This document shows, piece after piece, positions 48,498 through 58,975 of a stretch of 64,000 nucleotides of DNA. Position 1 is the stretch's first letter. Each line of letters opens with the position of its first letter. Under the pieces are notes generated by a model that searched no databases, was not told where the DNA came from, and saw only the letters and a program-made list of their open reading frames with translations. A program made the position numbers and the translations under genes. This DNA comes from Bacteroidales bacterium (GTDB lineage Bacteria; Bacteroidota; Bacteroidia; Bacteroidales; Bacteroidaceae): positions 1 to 64,000 of the forward strand of contig SUXT01000002.1 in the NCBI GenBank assembly GCA_015060835.1. The letters are read 5' to 3'.

Positions 48498-49187
48498 TTA
48501 GCATCCACCGGCGCAGGGGCAGAAAGCGTAGATGAGGGCTACTGCTGCAAAGCCTGCAATGATGATGGTAACGATTACGTTACCGATGCAACGCCAACGC
48601 TCGAACCATACCTGGTTGTTCCAACCGAGTGTCTGAAGTGCGCTCCAGAAACCGTGTGTAAGGTGGAACCAAAGAGCAACCAACCATACAAGGTAGATGA
48701 CTGTGTAAACGGGGCAAGAGAATGTCTGCTTGATGTGGTAAACACCGTCGGCAGCGTGTGTAGCGTCTACATTTGCGCCCAACATGTGCATAACCTCAAC
48801 GAGCTGCATTTCGGCCCAGAAGTTGTAAAGGTGAAGGCCCATACCCAAGATTACGATTACACCAAGAACGAACATGTTCTGTGATGCCCATTCTACCTCT
48901 TTGGGTTTTGCTGTGTAGGCATAAGCCTGACCACCGCGTGCCTTTTTGTTCTGAAGTGTGAGGATGATAGCGTAAACAAAGTGCACGATTACAAGAGCGG
49001 CAAGGCCTGCTGTTGCAACAAGTGCGTACCAGTTTGCTCCCAAGAACTCACAAATCATGTTGTAAGCTTCGCCGCTGAAGATAGCGACCAAGTTCATTGA
49101 CATGTGGAAGAGAAGGAAGAGAACGAGGGCTATACCCGAAACGCTCATAATTACCTTTTTTCCCACAGAAGAATTAAGTAACCACAT
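48498..49187 (-). CDS. sdhC: Succinate dehydrogenase/fumarate reductase cytochrome b subunit
   Basis: 229 aa, five apparent TM helices, directly upstream of sdhA. Confidence 0.92.
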   Translation of the reverse strand: MWLLNSSVGKKVIMSVSGIALVLFLLFHMSMNLVAIFSGEAYNMICEFLGANWYALVATAGLAALVIVHFVYAIILTLQNKKARGGQAYAYTAKPKEVEWASQNMFVLGVIVILGMGLHLYNFWAEMQLVEVMHMLGANVDATHAADGVYHIKQTFSCPVYTVIYLVWLVALWFHLTHGFWSALQTLGWNNQVWFERWRCIGNVIVTIIIAGFAAVALIYAFCPCAGGC

Positions 49188-49424
49188 AATAAATTGATAT
49201 TAAATTATTTAATTAATAAATTGTTTATTTTCAGTGCTTGTTCACCTTTTACAATTAGCAAAAATAAAGTTTTTTTATGAATCCACCACCTATTTTGAAG
49301 TTTTATTTATAAATGTACGATGTTTTTGTTGTTTTTTGCGTGTATATGCGAATTGATAATGCCCGACCTGCGCCGGGCATCATTACTGTAAAACTATGAA
49401 AAACGGATTATGTTCGGATTGTTC

Positions 49425-50741
49425 TCAGATGTGCTCTTTCCATTTGAGAATAAGTACTTCTGTGGTCTGTGGTGTGACGGCATACGGAGCGGCAGGTCTT
49501 TCGCCTACAAGCCACACGATGTTGTTGTTTCTGTCGACTACTGCAAGTTGCCGTTGCTTTTCGGGTAGCGTCTTTTTGCGGTCAGTGAGGTAGTCGCTGA
49601 CAAGTTTGCTTCCCTTCATTCCCAAAGGACGGAAACGGTCACCGCGCTGTACCGGTCGTAGGGTAAGTGGTTTTTCCAGTCTGGAATTGTCAAGGGTTGC
49701 CGTGTGGCGGCTTTTGTCAATTGTGCCGTCGTATGTCCTAAGGGCGGTTGTCAGTGTGCCGTGAGGTGTGGCGTATGTGTCGTTGTCGGTGAGGAGTATC
49801 TCTGCTTGCGGGGTGTCGTTGTTAGGGGTTATTATGAGCCTTTCCCTGTCTCTTGTCAAGGTGTGTGTAGGGCTTTTGTACTCTTTGCCGCTGGTGCCAC
49901 AGATGTGTTCTATTATATCTGTGCTTTGTTGTCCGTTGAAGCCTAACGGCGTGAGAATTTCGTGCAGCAGGGCGGTGGGGGAGGGCTCGTTGAGCAGGCC
50001 TGCAATATTTATGCAGTTGTTGTCGAGTATGCGTCTCTTGCCGTCGGATATTGCGCGGTCATAGGCTTTTTCTGCTTCGCTTATTCTTTCGGCAGTCTCG
50101 GCGAGGGTGTGGGTAATCGATGGGTTGATTGTGCGTAGCAAGGGGAGTATCTCCAATCGTATCTTGTTGCGTGTGTAATCGGTGGTTAGATTGCTACTGT
50201 CGGTAACGTACTCTTGTCCGATGCTTTCAAGATAGGCTGTTATTTCTGCGCGGTCGAGACAGAGCATGGGGCGTATGATGTTGCCGTTCTTTGGTTGTAT
50301 GCCGTGCAATCCTCTTATGCCTGTTCCGCGTATGAGGTTCAGCAGAATGGTTTCGGCAACGTCGTCGCGGTGGTGGGCGACGGCGATGGCTGTTGCCCCT
50401 TCTGCAACTGCGGTCTCTTCAAAAAAACTGTAGCGTAGTTCGCGCGCAGCCATTTCTATCGAGATTTTTTTCTCTTTGGCATATGTGGCAGTGTCGAATT
50501 GTGCAACCGTAAGCCTTATGCCTAATCTGTTGCAAAGTGCTCTTGCGAACTCTTCGTCGCGCAGGCTCTCTTCGCCGCGCAGATGGAAATTGCAGTGTGC
50601 GGCGGTACAGTGGTACCCGAGGCGTGTGAGTATGCGCAGGAGCGCGACGGAATCGGCTCCGCCGCTCAGTGCTACCAATACTTTGGCATCGTCGTCAAGA
50701 AGTTGTCTCTTTTCTATGTATCTTCTTACTTTTCTGTGCAT
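49425..50741 (-). CDS. tilS: tRNA(Ile)-lysidine synthase
   Basis: 'VLVALSGGADSVALLRIL' PP-loop; 'AVAHHRDDVAETILLNLIRGTGIRGLHGI'. Confidence 0.94.
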   Translation of the reverse strand: MHRKVRRYIEKRQLLDDDAKVLVALSGGADSVALLRILTRLGYHCTAAHCNFHLRGEESLRDEEFARALCNRLGIRLTVAQFDTATYAKEKKISIEMAARELRYSFFEETAVAEGATAIAVAHHRDDVAETILLNLIRGTGIRGLHGIQPKNGNIIRPMLCLDRAEITAYLESIGQEYVTDSSNLTTDYTRNKIRLEILPLLRTINPSITHTLAETAERISEAEKAYDRAISDGKRRILDNNCINIAGLLNEPSPTALLHEILTPLGFNGQQSTDIIEHICGTSGKEYKSPTHTLTRDRERLIITPNNDTPQAEILLTDNDTYATPHGTLTTALRTYDGTIDKSRHTATLDNSRLEKPLTLRPVQRGDRFRPLGMKGSKLVSDYLTDRKKTLPEKQRQLAVVDRNNNIVWLVGERPAAPYAVTPQTTEVLILKWKEHI

Positions 50742-50841
50742 TCTGCAACTCTTTTGTGTCTGAAATGAAAAGTACCCTTGCGGAAAGCAGTTTGTGGCAT
50801 TGCTCTCTTCCGGGTACTCTTGTTTCGTGCACCTTGGCGAG

Positions 50842-51072
50842 CTATTTGTTCAGGCGGTTCTGCATGCGCTCCTTGTAGCTTTCGGCAGCATTCCTGCCCT
50901 CGGGGAGCAGGAACCACAATATGAGGTAAGCTATACCTGCGGCCGAGAATGTGATGAACAGAAGAATGCAGAATACGATGCGCATTGCACCCGTGCTTAG
51001 TCCGAAGTGCTCGGCAAGGCCTGCGCATACACCTGCTACTATTTTGTTTCTTGAACGGGTTAATTTTGCCAT
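50842..51072 (-). CDS. PspC domain protein
   Basis: 'MAKLTRSRNKIVAGVCAGLAEHFGLSTGAMRIVFCILLFITFSAAGIAYLILWFLLPEG'. Confidence 0.9.
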   Translation of the reverse strand: MAKLTRSRNKIVAGVCAGLAEHFGLSTGAMRIVFCILLFITFSAAGIAYLILWFLLPEGRNAAESYKERMQNRLNK

Positions 51073-51263
51073 TATGTGTTTATTTTGGTTCTCAGAAGGC
51101 AAAAATAGTGAAAAAAGAGTGGTGTTTGCAATTTTTTTTGATAAAACTTCGCGAAAAAGGTATAATTTCGCTTTAAATAATGTACTTTTGTAGCCAGATT
51201 AGGTGAACTATGTTTTTGGGGCTGTATTGCTCCTTTGTTTTCAAAAATTCGGATTCTTCATAA

Positions 51264-52163
51264 ATGACACATATAACACATACTGAATGTCCATTGTGCG
51301 GAAGCAGCAGGCTGCAACCGCAATTTTCTTGCAAAGACCAGTTTGCAACAGGCGAGGAGTTCGAAATATTCCGATGCGAGGAGTGCTCGTTTACATTCAC
51401 GCAGAATGTTCCTGATGAAAAGGTTATAGGGCGCTACTACGAATCGCCTTCGTATGTATCGCATAGCGACACCGACAAGGGTTTTGTGAACCGTTGTTAT
51501 CATCTTGTGCGCAGCATAATGCTCCGCCGCAAGGCGCAATTGATAGATTCGCTTGTGGATGCAGAAAAGACAAGATTGCTCGATTATGGTGCAGGTACAG
51601 GGTATTTTGCGCGTGCCATGCAGAAGCGCGGATGGGATGTTGCGGCTATCGAGAAGAGCGAGCAGGCACGTAACTATTCAAAGGAAAAGTTCTCATTCGA
51701 GATGTTGCCGGTAGAGGCACTCGATGATTTTGCCGATGAGGAATTTGATGTCATAACCTTATGGCACGTGATGGAGCATATTCAGGATATCAACGGCTTT
51801 TGGGACAAACTATACAAGATACTCGATGGCAACGGCATTGCAGTTATCGCTGTACCCAACAGCGCCTCCTACGATGCACAGTGTTACCGCGAACATTGGG
51901 CAGCGTATGATGTTCCGCGCCATCTGTGGCATTTTTCGCCTTCCACAATGATGAAGATGGGCCGCAAGCATGGGTTTATACTCGAAAGACAATATACCAT
52001 GCCCTTCGACGGCTTCTACATATCTATGCTCAGCGAGCGATATAAGGGCTCGAAAATGCCGCTGCTCGGAGGTTTGTGCAACGGGCTTTTCGGTTGGTTT
52101 GCATCTTGGAGCAAAAAGAGTGCAAGCAGTTCAATAATATACGTATTCAGAAAGGCAGCATGA
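51264..52163 (+). CDS. Class I SAM-dependent methyltransferase with N-terminal zinc-finger-like region
   Basis: 'CPLCGSSRLQPQFSCKDQFATGEEFEIFRCEECSFTFT'; 'RLLDYGAGTGYFARAMQKRGWDVAAIE'. Confidence 0.88.
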   Translation: MTHITHTECPLCGSSRLQPQFSCKDQFATGEEFEIFRCEECSFTFTQNVPDEKVIGRYYESPSYVSHSDTDKGFVNRCYHLVRSIMLRRKAQLIDSLVDAEKTRLLDYGAGTGYFARAMQKRGWDVAAIEKSEQARNYSKEKFSFEMLPVEALDDFADEEFDVITLWHVMEHIQDINGFWDKLYKILDGNGIAVIAVPNSASYDAQCYREHWAAYDVPRHLWHFSPSTMMKMGRKHGFILERQYTMPFDGFYISMLSERYKGSKMPLLGGLCNGLFGWFASWSKKSASSSIIYVFRKAA

Positions 52164-53017
52164 GTAAACCGTTTAAAATACAGACAATAAGCGTGTACAG
52201 CAGTACGACATTGGTGCTTCTGCTGTTGGGTGCAATGTGTGCACTGCTTTTGTCGGCGCACAGCCTCTCCGACCACTTGCGTCGTAATATGAAGATGTCG
52301 GTGGTGGTCAGTTCCCGTATCGACGAAGCGGAAGTGCTGAAATTCCAGAAACAGCTCGAAAAACAGAAATATGTGGCAGAAACGGAATATATTTCCGGCG
52401 CACAGATACTCGAAGAGCAGAAGAAAGAATTGGGTTGCGACCCGGTGGAATTTTTAGGTTACAATCCTTATGAACCCTCCATCGACCTTGCTCTGAAAAA
52501 CGAATATGCCCACCCCGACAGTATGGCGCGTATAGAGCAACAGCTGCTTAAGGATAAGCGTGTCTCTCAGGTGGTCTATCATCGTGAGATTATAGAGATA
52601 GTAAACGACAATATAAGAAAGATAGCCATTGCACTGTTTGCAATGATGATTCTTCTGACGCTGATATCGTGGTCGCTTATAGGTAATGCGGTAAGGCTGG
52701 CAATATATTCCCGTCGCTTCCTTCTGCACACCATGAAGCTGGTGGGCGCATCATGGGGCTTCATACGTCGCCCGTTTATATTGCACAATCTGCGCATAGG
52801 GCTCCTGTCGGGTCTCCTTGCCGATGCATTGCTTGGGGCTATATTCTATCTGCTGATGCAGCATGAACCTGCTGTGATAACCATGCTGCCTCCCTTGTAC
52901 CTTGCTGCAACGGCAGTGGCGGTGCTGCTCTTTGGGGTAATAATGACAGTGAGTTGTGCATATATCTCCGTGGAACAGTTCCTGCGTATGCGTGGCAATG
53001 ACCTTTATTTCATCTGA
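52160..53017 (+). CDS. ftsX: Cell division protein FtsX
   Basis: Start Met 52160 overlaps preceding stop; FtsX-like topology with TM helices. Confidence 0.88.
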   Translation: MSKPFKIQTISVYSSTTLVLLLLGAMCALLLSAHSLSDHLRRNMKMSVVVSSRIDEAEVLKFQKQLEKQKYVAETEYISGAQILEEQKKELGCDPVEFLGYNPYEPSIDLALKNEYAHPDSMARIEQQLLKDKRVSQVVYHREIIEIVNDNIRKIAIALFAMMILLTLISWSLIGNAVRLAIYSRRFLLHTMKLVGASWGFIRRPFILHNLRIGLLSGLLADALLGAIFYLLMQHEPAVITMLPPLYLAATAVAVLLFGVIMTVSCAYISVEQFLRMRGNDLYFI

Positions 53018-53035
53018 CAATAAAAACAATAAAAT

Positions 53036-53287
53036 ATGAGTAATAGAAAATTTGCATTCGAAAAAGCAAACTACCTGCTGTTGGCGATAGGTTTTGCAAT
53101 CATTATCATCGGTTTTCTGCTTATGGCCGGTCCCGGTTCTACCGAAACACATTTCGAACCGGATATATTCAGTTTCCGCCGCATAAAATTGGCACCCACT
53201 GTATGTTTTTTTGGCTTTATCTTTGTGATATATGCCATACTTTACAGCTCTAAAAAGAGAAAGGACGAGAATAAAGAAGAACAATAA
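53036..53287 (+). CDS. DUF3098 membrane protein
   Basis: 83 aa with two TM helices; between ftsX and uppP. Confidence 0.82.
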   Translation: MSNRKFAFEKANYLLLAIGFAIIIIGFLLMAGPGSTETHFEPDIFSFRRIKLAPTVCFFGFIFVIYAILYSSKKRKDENKEEQ

Positions 53288-53305
53288 TCATAAACACAGA
53301 ATAAA

Positions 53306-54151
53306 ATGACCATATTTGAAACCATTGTAATAGCCATAGTCGAGGGACTTACGGAGTTCCTTCCCGTATCCTCTACCGGCCACATGATCATTACGCAGAA
53401 TCTGTTGGGAGTTGAGAGTACCGAATTTGTGAAGGCTTTCACATTCATCATACAGTTCGGAGCAATACTCTCGGTTGTAGTCCTCTATTGGAAAAGGTTC
53501 TTTCAACTGAACCGTACACCCGCCCCTGAAGGCGCATCTGCATTGAAGAAATTCCTTCACAAGTACGACTTCTACTGGAAACTTTTTGTGGCCTTTATTC
53601 CTGCCGCAGTGCTTGGACTGCTCTTCAGCGACATGATAGATGCCATGCTTGAGAGCGTAACAGTGGTGGCAATCACCCTTATTCTCGGCGGTATATTCAT
53701 GCTCTTCTGCGACAGGATATTCAATAAAGGCAGCGAGAAGACACAACTCACAGAGAAACGCGCGTTCTGGATTGGTATGTTCCAGTGTATCTCAATGATA
53801 CCCGGTGTGTCGCGTTCAATGGCAACCATCGTCGGAGGTATGGCACAGAAACTTACACGCAAAGCAGCCGCGGAGTTCTCGTTCTTCCTTGCCGTTCCCA
53901 CAATGTTTGCTGCTACACTCTACAAAGTGTATAAGATATTCAAGACCGGAGGAACAGAAATGATAATGGACAATATGACAACCCTCGTTGTAGGAAATGT
54001 CGTAGCCTTTATTGTAGCAATGCTTGCAATTAAATTCTTTATCAGTTTTGTTACGAAGTACGGCTTCAAAGCCTTCGGCTGGTACAGAATAATAGTTGGC
54101 GGAGTGATACTTGCAATGCTACTTACCGGACATAACCTTACAATAGTATAG
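53306..54151 (+). CDS. uppP: Undecaprenyl-diphosphatase
   Basis: '[21 protein letters not shown]' and '[15 protein letters not shown]'. Confidence 0.95.
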   Translation: MTIFETIVIAIVEGLTEFLPVSSTGHMIITQNLLGVESTEFVKAFTFIIQFGAILSVVVLYWKRFFQLNRTPAPEGASALKKFLHKYDFYWKLFVAFIPAAVLGLLFSDMIDAMLESVTVVAITLILGGIFMLFCDRIFNKGSEKTQLTEKRAFWIGMFQCISMIPGVSRSMATIVGGMAQKLTRKAAAEFSFFLAVPTMFAATLYKVYKIFKTGGTEMIMDNMTTLVVGNVVAFIVAMLAIKFFISFVTKYGFKAFGWYRIIVGGVILAMLLTGHNLTIV

Positions 54152-54849
54152 TGGGCATGGATTTTAAGGAAGGAGAAATACTTGCACTCTATAAACCATA
54201 TACATGGACATCGTTCCATCTGGTAAACAAAGTGCGTTACCATCTGTCGAAGCGCTTTAAAGTGAAACGCTTCAAGGTTGGACACGCCGGCACACTCGAC
54301 CCGCTTGCTACCGGAGTACTTATAATATGCACAGGCAAAGCCACCAAACGCATCGAGGAACTTCAGCGCCATACAAAAGAGTACGAAGCAGACTTGATGC
54401 TGGGAGCAACCACTCCGTCATACGACAAGGAACATCCGGTGGATGCAACATACCCCTATGAACACATAACAGAGGAGATGTTTGTGGAAACACTGAAGCA
54501 GTTTACCGGTACAATAGCGCAGCGCCCGCCGCTCTATTCGGCATGTAAGGTGGATGGCGAACGTGCCTACAACCTCGCACGTCAAGGCAGCGAAATGGAA
54601 CTGGCTCCCAAACAGGTAACAATAGAGGAAATAGAACTTTTGTCTTTCGCCCCGCCACAGGCAACCATTCGCGTGGTATGCGGCAAAGGTACCTACATAC
54701 GTTCGCTTGCACGCGACATCGGCGAAGCGCTCGGCAGTGGTGCTTACCTTACTCGCCTTACCCGTACCCGCGTAGGCGAATACAAGATAGAGGACTGCAT
54801 AAAGCCCGAAGATTTTGCCGAATGGCTTGATAAACAGATAACCGAATAA
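54151..54849 (+). CDS. truB: tRNA pseudouridine(55) synthase
   Basis: 'ILALYKPYTWTSFHLVNKVR', 'KVGHAGTLDPLATGVLIICTGKATK'. GTG at 54151 overlaps uppP stop; ATG at 54157 is an alternative. Confidence 0.95.
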   Translation: MGMDFKEGEILALYKPYTWTSFHLVNKVRYHLSKRFKVKRFKVGHAGTLDPLATGVLIICTGKATKRIEELQRHTKEYEADLMLGATTPSYDKEHPVDATYPYEHITEEMFVETLKQFTGTIAQRPPLYSACKVDGERAYNLARQGSEMELAPKQVTIEEIELLSFAPPQATIRVVCGKGTYIRSLARDIGEALGSGAYLTRLTRTRVGEYKIEDCIKPEDFAEWLDKQITE

Positions 54850-54873
54850 TAATCATTTAAAATATATACAGTC

Positions 54874-55941
54874 ATGACTGAAATGAAGCTTTCGCAATTC
54901 AAGTTCAGACTTCCCGCTGACCGCATCGCCCTGCACCCTGTATCGTGTCGCGATGAGTCTCGTCTTATGGTTGTACATCGCAAGAGTGGAGAGATAGAAC
55001 ACCGTGTATTCAAAGATGTAATAGATTACTTTGATGAGAAAGACCTCTTTGTCCTGAATGACAGCAAGGTTTTTCCTGCGCGTCTCTATGGCAACAAAGA
55101 AAAGACCAATGCCAAGATTGAAGTATTCCTCCTGCGCGAACTTAATGAAGAGTTCCGTTTGTGGGATGTGCTTGTAGACCCTGCACGTAAGATACGTATA
55201 GGTAACAAACTCTATTTTGGCGAAGACAACTCGATGGTAGCCGAAGTTATTGACAATACCACTTCGCGCGGAAGAACACTCCGCTTCCTTTACGATGGTC
55301 CCCACGATGAATTCAAGAAGGCTCTCTTTTCGCTCGGTGTGGCACCACTCCCCGATGACTTCAAGGCGCTGCGCAAGGAAGAACCCGAAGATCTCGTAAA
55401 CTTCCAGACCTATTTCGCAAAGAAAGAGGGCTCGGTTACAGCTCCCGTGTCAAGCCTTCACTTCACCCGTGAACTCATGAAGCGCATGGAGATTAAAGGT
55501 ATCGATACAGCATACGTAACAATGCATATCGGTCTTGGTTGCTTCAGAGAAATAGATGTAGAGGATCTCACAAAACATAAGATGGATAGCGACCTTATAA
55601 GCGTAGACAGCGAAGCAGTTGCCCTTGTGAACAAGGCTAAGAGCGAGGGTCGTAAAATCTGCGCCGTAGGAACATCTGTTCAGAGGGTGCTCGAAACAGC
55701 CACTCTTATTGGAGGTATGCTCAAGGAGTACGATGGCTGGACAAGCAAATTCATCTTCCCCGAATATAACTTCCAGGTAGCAAACTGCATGATCGCCAAC
55801 TTCTACAACCCATATTCGACCATGCTGATGCTTACAGCCGCATTCGGTGGATACGAACTTATAATGGATGCCTATAACGAGGCCTTGAAGCAGGATTACC
55901 GCTTCGGTATCTATGGCGATGCCATGCTTATAATTGACTGA
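54874..55941 (+). CDS. queA: S-adenosylmethionine:tRNA ribosyltransferase-isomerase
   Basis: QueA-like throughout ('VTAPVSSLHFTRELM', 'VTMHIGLGCFREI'); N-terminal 'ALHPVSCRDESRLMVV'. Confidence 0.92.
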   Translation: MTEMKLSQFKFRLPADRIALHPVSCRDESRLMVVHRKSGEIEHRVFKDVIDYFDEKDLFVLNDSKVFPARLYGNKEKTNAKIEVFLLRELNEEFRLWDVLVDPARKIRIGNKLYFGEDNSMVAEVIDNTTSRGRTLRFLYDGPHDEFKKALFSLGVAPLPDDFKALRKEEPEDLVNFQTYFAKKEGSVTAPVSSLHFTRELMKRMEIKGIDTAYVTMHIGLGCFREIDVEDLTKHKMDSDLISVDSEAVALVNKAKSEGRKICAVGTSVQRVLETATLIGGMLKEYDGWTSKFIFPEYNFQVANCMIANFYNPYSTMLMLTAAFGGYELIMDAYNEALKQDYRFGIYGDAMLIID

Positions 55942-55954
55942 TAACTTATATGAT

Positions 55955-56437
55955 ATGCAACGCCCGACCGACATATACTTAGGGTTAGGCAGCAATCAGG
56001 GCAACCGAGAGCAGCTGATAAGAGAGGCGATAGCGCTTCTGTCGGCTGCTCTCGGTGCGCCATTGTCGCAATCAACCACAATAGAAACGGAACCGTGGGG
56101 ATTCACCTCTCCCAATCCGTTTCTCAATATGGTCGTACACTTTTCGGCCTCAATTTCTCCATACGAACTGCTTGACACCACTGAGGCTATTGAGCGTCAG
56201 TTGGGGCGTCTTGCAAAATCAACCCCCTCTGCGGGATACAGCGACCGTACGATAGATATAGACATTCTGTTGTTTGGCACAACAATAATGGAAGACGAAC
56301 GTTTGACCATCCCCCATCCACGCATGCACGAAAGAATGTTTGTGCTTCAGCCGCTCGCCGAAATAGCCCCAATGCTGCAACATCCTGTTACTAAAAAGAC
56401 AATTCGGCAAATGAAGGAACTGCTCGAAAGTAGATAA
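55955..56437 (+). CDS. folK: 2-amino-4-hydroxy-6-hydroxymethyldihydropteridine pyrophosphokinase
   Basis: 'YLGLGSNQGNREQLIREAIALL', 'SDRTIDIDILLFG...LTIPHPRMHERMFVLQPLAEIAP'. Start at Met 55955 preferred over 55934. Confidence 0.93.
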   Translation: MQRPTDIYLGLGSNQGNREQLIREAIALLSAALGAPLSQSTTIETEPWGFTSPNPFLNMVVHFSASISPYELLDTTEAIERQLGRLAKSTPSAGYSDRTIDIDILLFGTTIMEDERLTIPHPRMHERMFVLQPLAEIAPMLQHPVTKKTIRQMKELLESR

Positions 56438-56764
56438 AAATCCTTGCTAAATATACTAACCGCTCTTTTTTGCCGTTTACTAAAGGGAGTTTCTTAGTCA
56501 TTTTATATTCCTTGTAGGATGAGCCCTGTTTCGGTCGCTTTTGGCTTTATTTTTGCATCTTATTGATATTTGTTTAGTTGCGGTGCCCGCGTCGCGCCTT
56601 CGCCAATATCAAAAATCTACTAAAAATAAAACTCAAAATCGCCACGAAAGTTGCGGTTAAACGAGCGCAATGTGAACTTGTTCACAGATTGCACAGCGAG
56701 TGACAGCAACTTCAATCATGTTAACTAATTTATAGAACCTCCCTAAAAAGAAAAACAAGAAGTC

Positions 56765-57922
56765 ATGCAGTGGATAAACAGCTTTCGCAAAATAAAAATA
56801 TTGCTCATAGCAGGAGCGGCAATCATTGCAGCAGTCTCCCTTATAGTCTCCAACGCCTTGGTTGCAGACCTTAAGCAAGAAGAGTTGCGCAAAATGCAGG
56901 TGTGGGCAGCAGCAATGCGCACACTCAACAGCGCCGATGAAAATACCGACCTCAGCCTGGTACTCACAGTGCTTGATGGCAACAATACCATCCCCGTAAT
57001 AGTAACCGACAACAAGGGCGCCATAAATAACTATCGCAATATTGACATCGATGCCGGTGCCGACACTCTTGCCGTATTGCACCGCCTCGTCTCGGCTATG
57101 CGCGAAAGCGGTAATATTATCCGTATAGATATGGGCAAGGAACTTCCCGGCGAATATATCGAAGTCTGCTATTCCGACTCGTTGATACTGACGCAACTTG
57201 CCTACTACCCATATGTGCAGCTCGTAGTAGCAGTCATATTCTTCCTCGTTTGTCTTGTAGCAATACTCAGCTCCAAGCGTGCCGAGCAGGACAGAGTATG
57301 GGTCGGTCTCTCCAAAGAGACGGCACATCAATTGGGAACGCCAATTTCATCCCTTATGGCATGGACCGAAGTGCTGAAAGATAAGTATCCGGCCGAAGAA
57401 CTCCTGCCCGAAATGGAAAAGGATGTATCACGTCTGCGTACCATCGCCGAGCGCTTCTCCAAGATAGGCTCAATGCCCGAACCTCAGGTGGCAGATCTCA
57501 TAGAACTGCTCGAAAGGGTAGTGGAGTACATAAAACGGCGCAGCTCCAGCAAAATAGAATTTATCTGCCACTACCCGAAGCGTCCGCTCGAAGTGCGCAT
57601 CAATGCTCCATTGATGGAATGGGTGGTAGAAAACCTATGTAAGAATGCAATTGATGCCATGAACGGCGCCGGAACAATCACCATAGAAGTCGCTCACAAC
57701 GAAGAGAAGGCATTCATAGAACTCAGCGACACAGGCAAAGGTATACCGAAATCCAAGTTCAATGCAGTCTTCGAACCCGGCTACACCACCAAGAAACGCG
57801 GTTGGGGACTTGGCCTCTCATTGGCGAAAAGAATCATGGAACAATACCATAAAGGACGCATATTTGTGAAAAAATCAGAGCTGAACAGAGGGACAACTTT
57901 CAGAATAGAATTAAAAAAATGA
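56765..57922 (+). CDS. Sensor histidine kinase
   Basis: 385 aa; TM segments, 'ETAHQLGTPISSLMAW' H-box, 'NLCKNAIDAMNG', 'DTGKGIPKS', 'GWGLGLSLAKRI'. Confidence 0.9.
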   Translation: MQWINSFRKIKILLIAGAAIIAAVSLIVSNALVADLKQEELRKMQVWAAAMRTLNSADENTDLSLVLTVLDGNNTIPVIVTDNKGAINNYRNIDIDAGADTLAVLHRLVSAMRESGNIIRIDMGKELPGEYIEVCYSDSLILTQLAYYPYVQLVVAVIFFLVCLVAILSSKRAEQDRVWVGLSKETAHQLGTPISSLMAWTEVLKDKYPAEELLPEMEKDVSRLRTIAERFSKIGSMPEPQVADLIELLERVVEYIKRRSSSKIEFICHYPKRPLEVRINAPLMEWVVENLCKNAIDAMNGAGTITIEVAHNEEKAFIELSDTGKGIPKSKFNAVFEPGYTTKKRGWGLGLSLAKRIMEQYHKGRIFVKKSELNRGTTFRIELKK

Positions 57923-58100
57923 TTTTTTTATATAAATATGAGCATTTACTTGGAATTTTATTCTTATCTTTGTGCCCAATTTAGGTTCTGTATGGATTTT
58001 ATTGACAATTTAGCAATGAAATCCAAAGGTATCTTGTGAAAATCAAATAACTCCTGTCAGTGGTGATTATTAATATAAATGTAGATGATTATAAGGAAGA

Positions 58101-58640
58101 ATGGGACGCTTTGATAAATTTAAAATAGACCTTAGGGGGTTGAAACAATCCGCCTTCAAGGTTGAGTACGACCTCGATAACAAGTTTTTTGAGGATATCG
58201 ATGGTCAGGAGTTTCAGAAAGGAACAGTAAAGGCAGTTGTAGAAGTAGCGTGTCGCCGCGATGTATACGACCTTACAATTACAACCGCCGGGACAGTTGT
58301 TGTTCAGTGCGACAGATGCCTCGACGAATTGCCGATAGAGGTGGAAGCAACCAACAACATGAAAGTGAAACTGGGCGAAACATACGCCGACGAAGGCGAT
58401 GTTGTAGTGATACCCGAAAACGAGGGTGAAATAAACCTCGCATGGCATCTTTACGAATTTATCGCCCTTGCATTGCCGACAAAGCGTGTGCATGCTCCCG
58501 GTAAATGCAATGCCGAAATGTCCGGTAAATTACAGAAATATACCCGTCGCGACCCCGACGAAGAAGAATTTACCGAAGAGAGAGCAACGGATCCCAGATG
58601 GGATGGTTTAAAGAATTTACAAATAGAAGAAGATAATTAA
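58101..58640 (+). CDS. DUF177 / YceD family protein
   Basis: 179 aa; 'VQCDRCLDELPIEVE'; immediately upstream of rpmF. Confidence 0.88.
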   Translation: MGRFDKFKIDLRGLKQSAFKVEYDLDNKFFEDIDGQEFQKGTVKAVVEVACRRDVYDLTITTAGTVVVQCDRCLDELPIEVEATNNMKVKLGETYADEGDVVVIPENEGEINLAWHLYEFIALALPTKRVHAPGKCNAEMSGKLQKYTRRDPDEEEFTEERATDPRWDGLKNLQIEEDN

Positions 58641-58651
58641 AACTTAAGAAA

Positions 58652-58834
58652 ATGGCACATCCTAAAAGAAGACAGTCAAAGACAAGAACTGCCAAGAGAA
58701 GAACAAATGACAAGGCAGTAGCTCCTACACTTGCAATATGCCCCAACTGCGGCGAATGGCATGTATATCACACCGTATGCGGTGCTTGCGGTTATTACAG
58801 AGGCAAACTCGCTGTTGAGAAGAAAGAGGCTTAA
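58652..58834 (+). CDS. rpmF: 50S ribosomal protein L32
   Basis: 'MAHPKRRQSKTRTAKRRTNDKA....CPNCGEWHVYHTVCGACGYYRGK'. Confidence 0.97.
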   Translation: MAHPKRRQSKTRTAKRRTNDKAVAPTLAICPNCGEWHVYHTVCGACGYYRGKLAVEKKEA

Positions 58835-58890
58835 TATTCAGAAAAGACAAGTTCTGAGGCCGCTGACAGCGGTAATGTAGGAATAAATCT

Positions 58891-58927
58891 AAAAACGCAC
58901 CATCCGTATGTGTTGTGTGCGTTTTTT
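58891..58927 (+). terminator. Terminator downstream of rpmF
   Basis: aaaaacgcac...gtgcgttttttg. Confidence 0.7.
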
Positions 58928-58975
58928 GTCGTAGAATAGACCTAATCCCTTAGGTACAAACAAAAAGTAGGAAAT

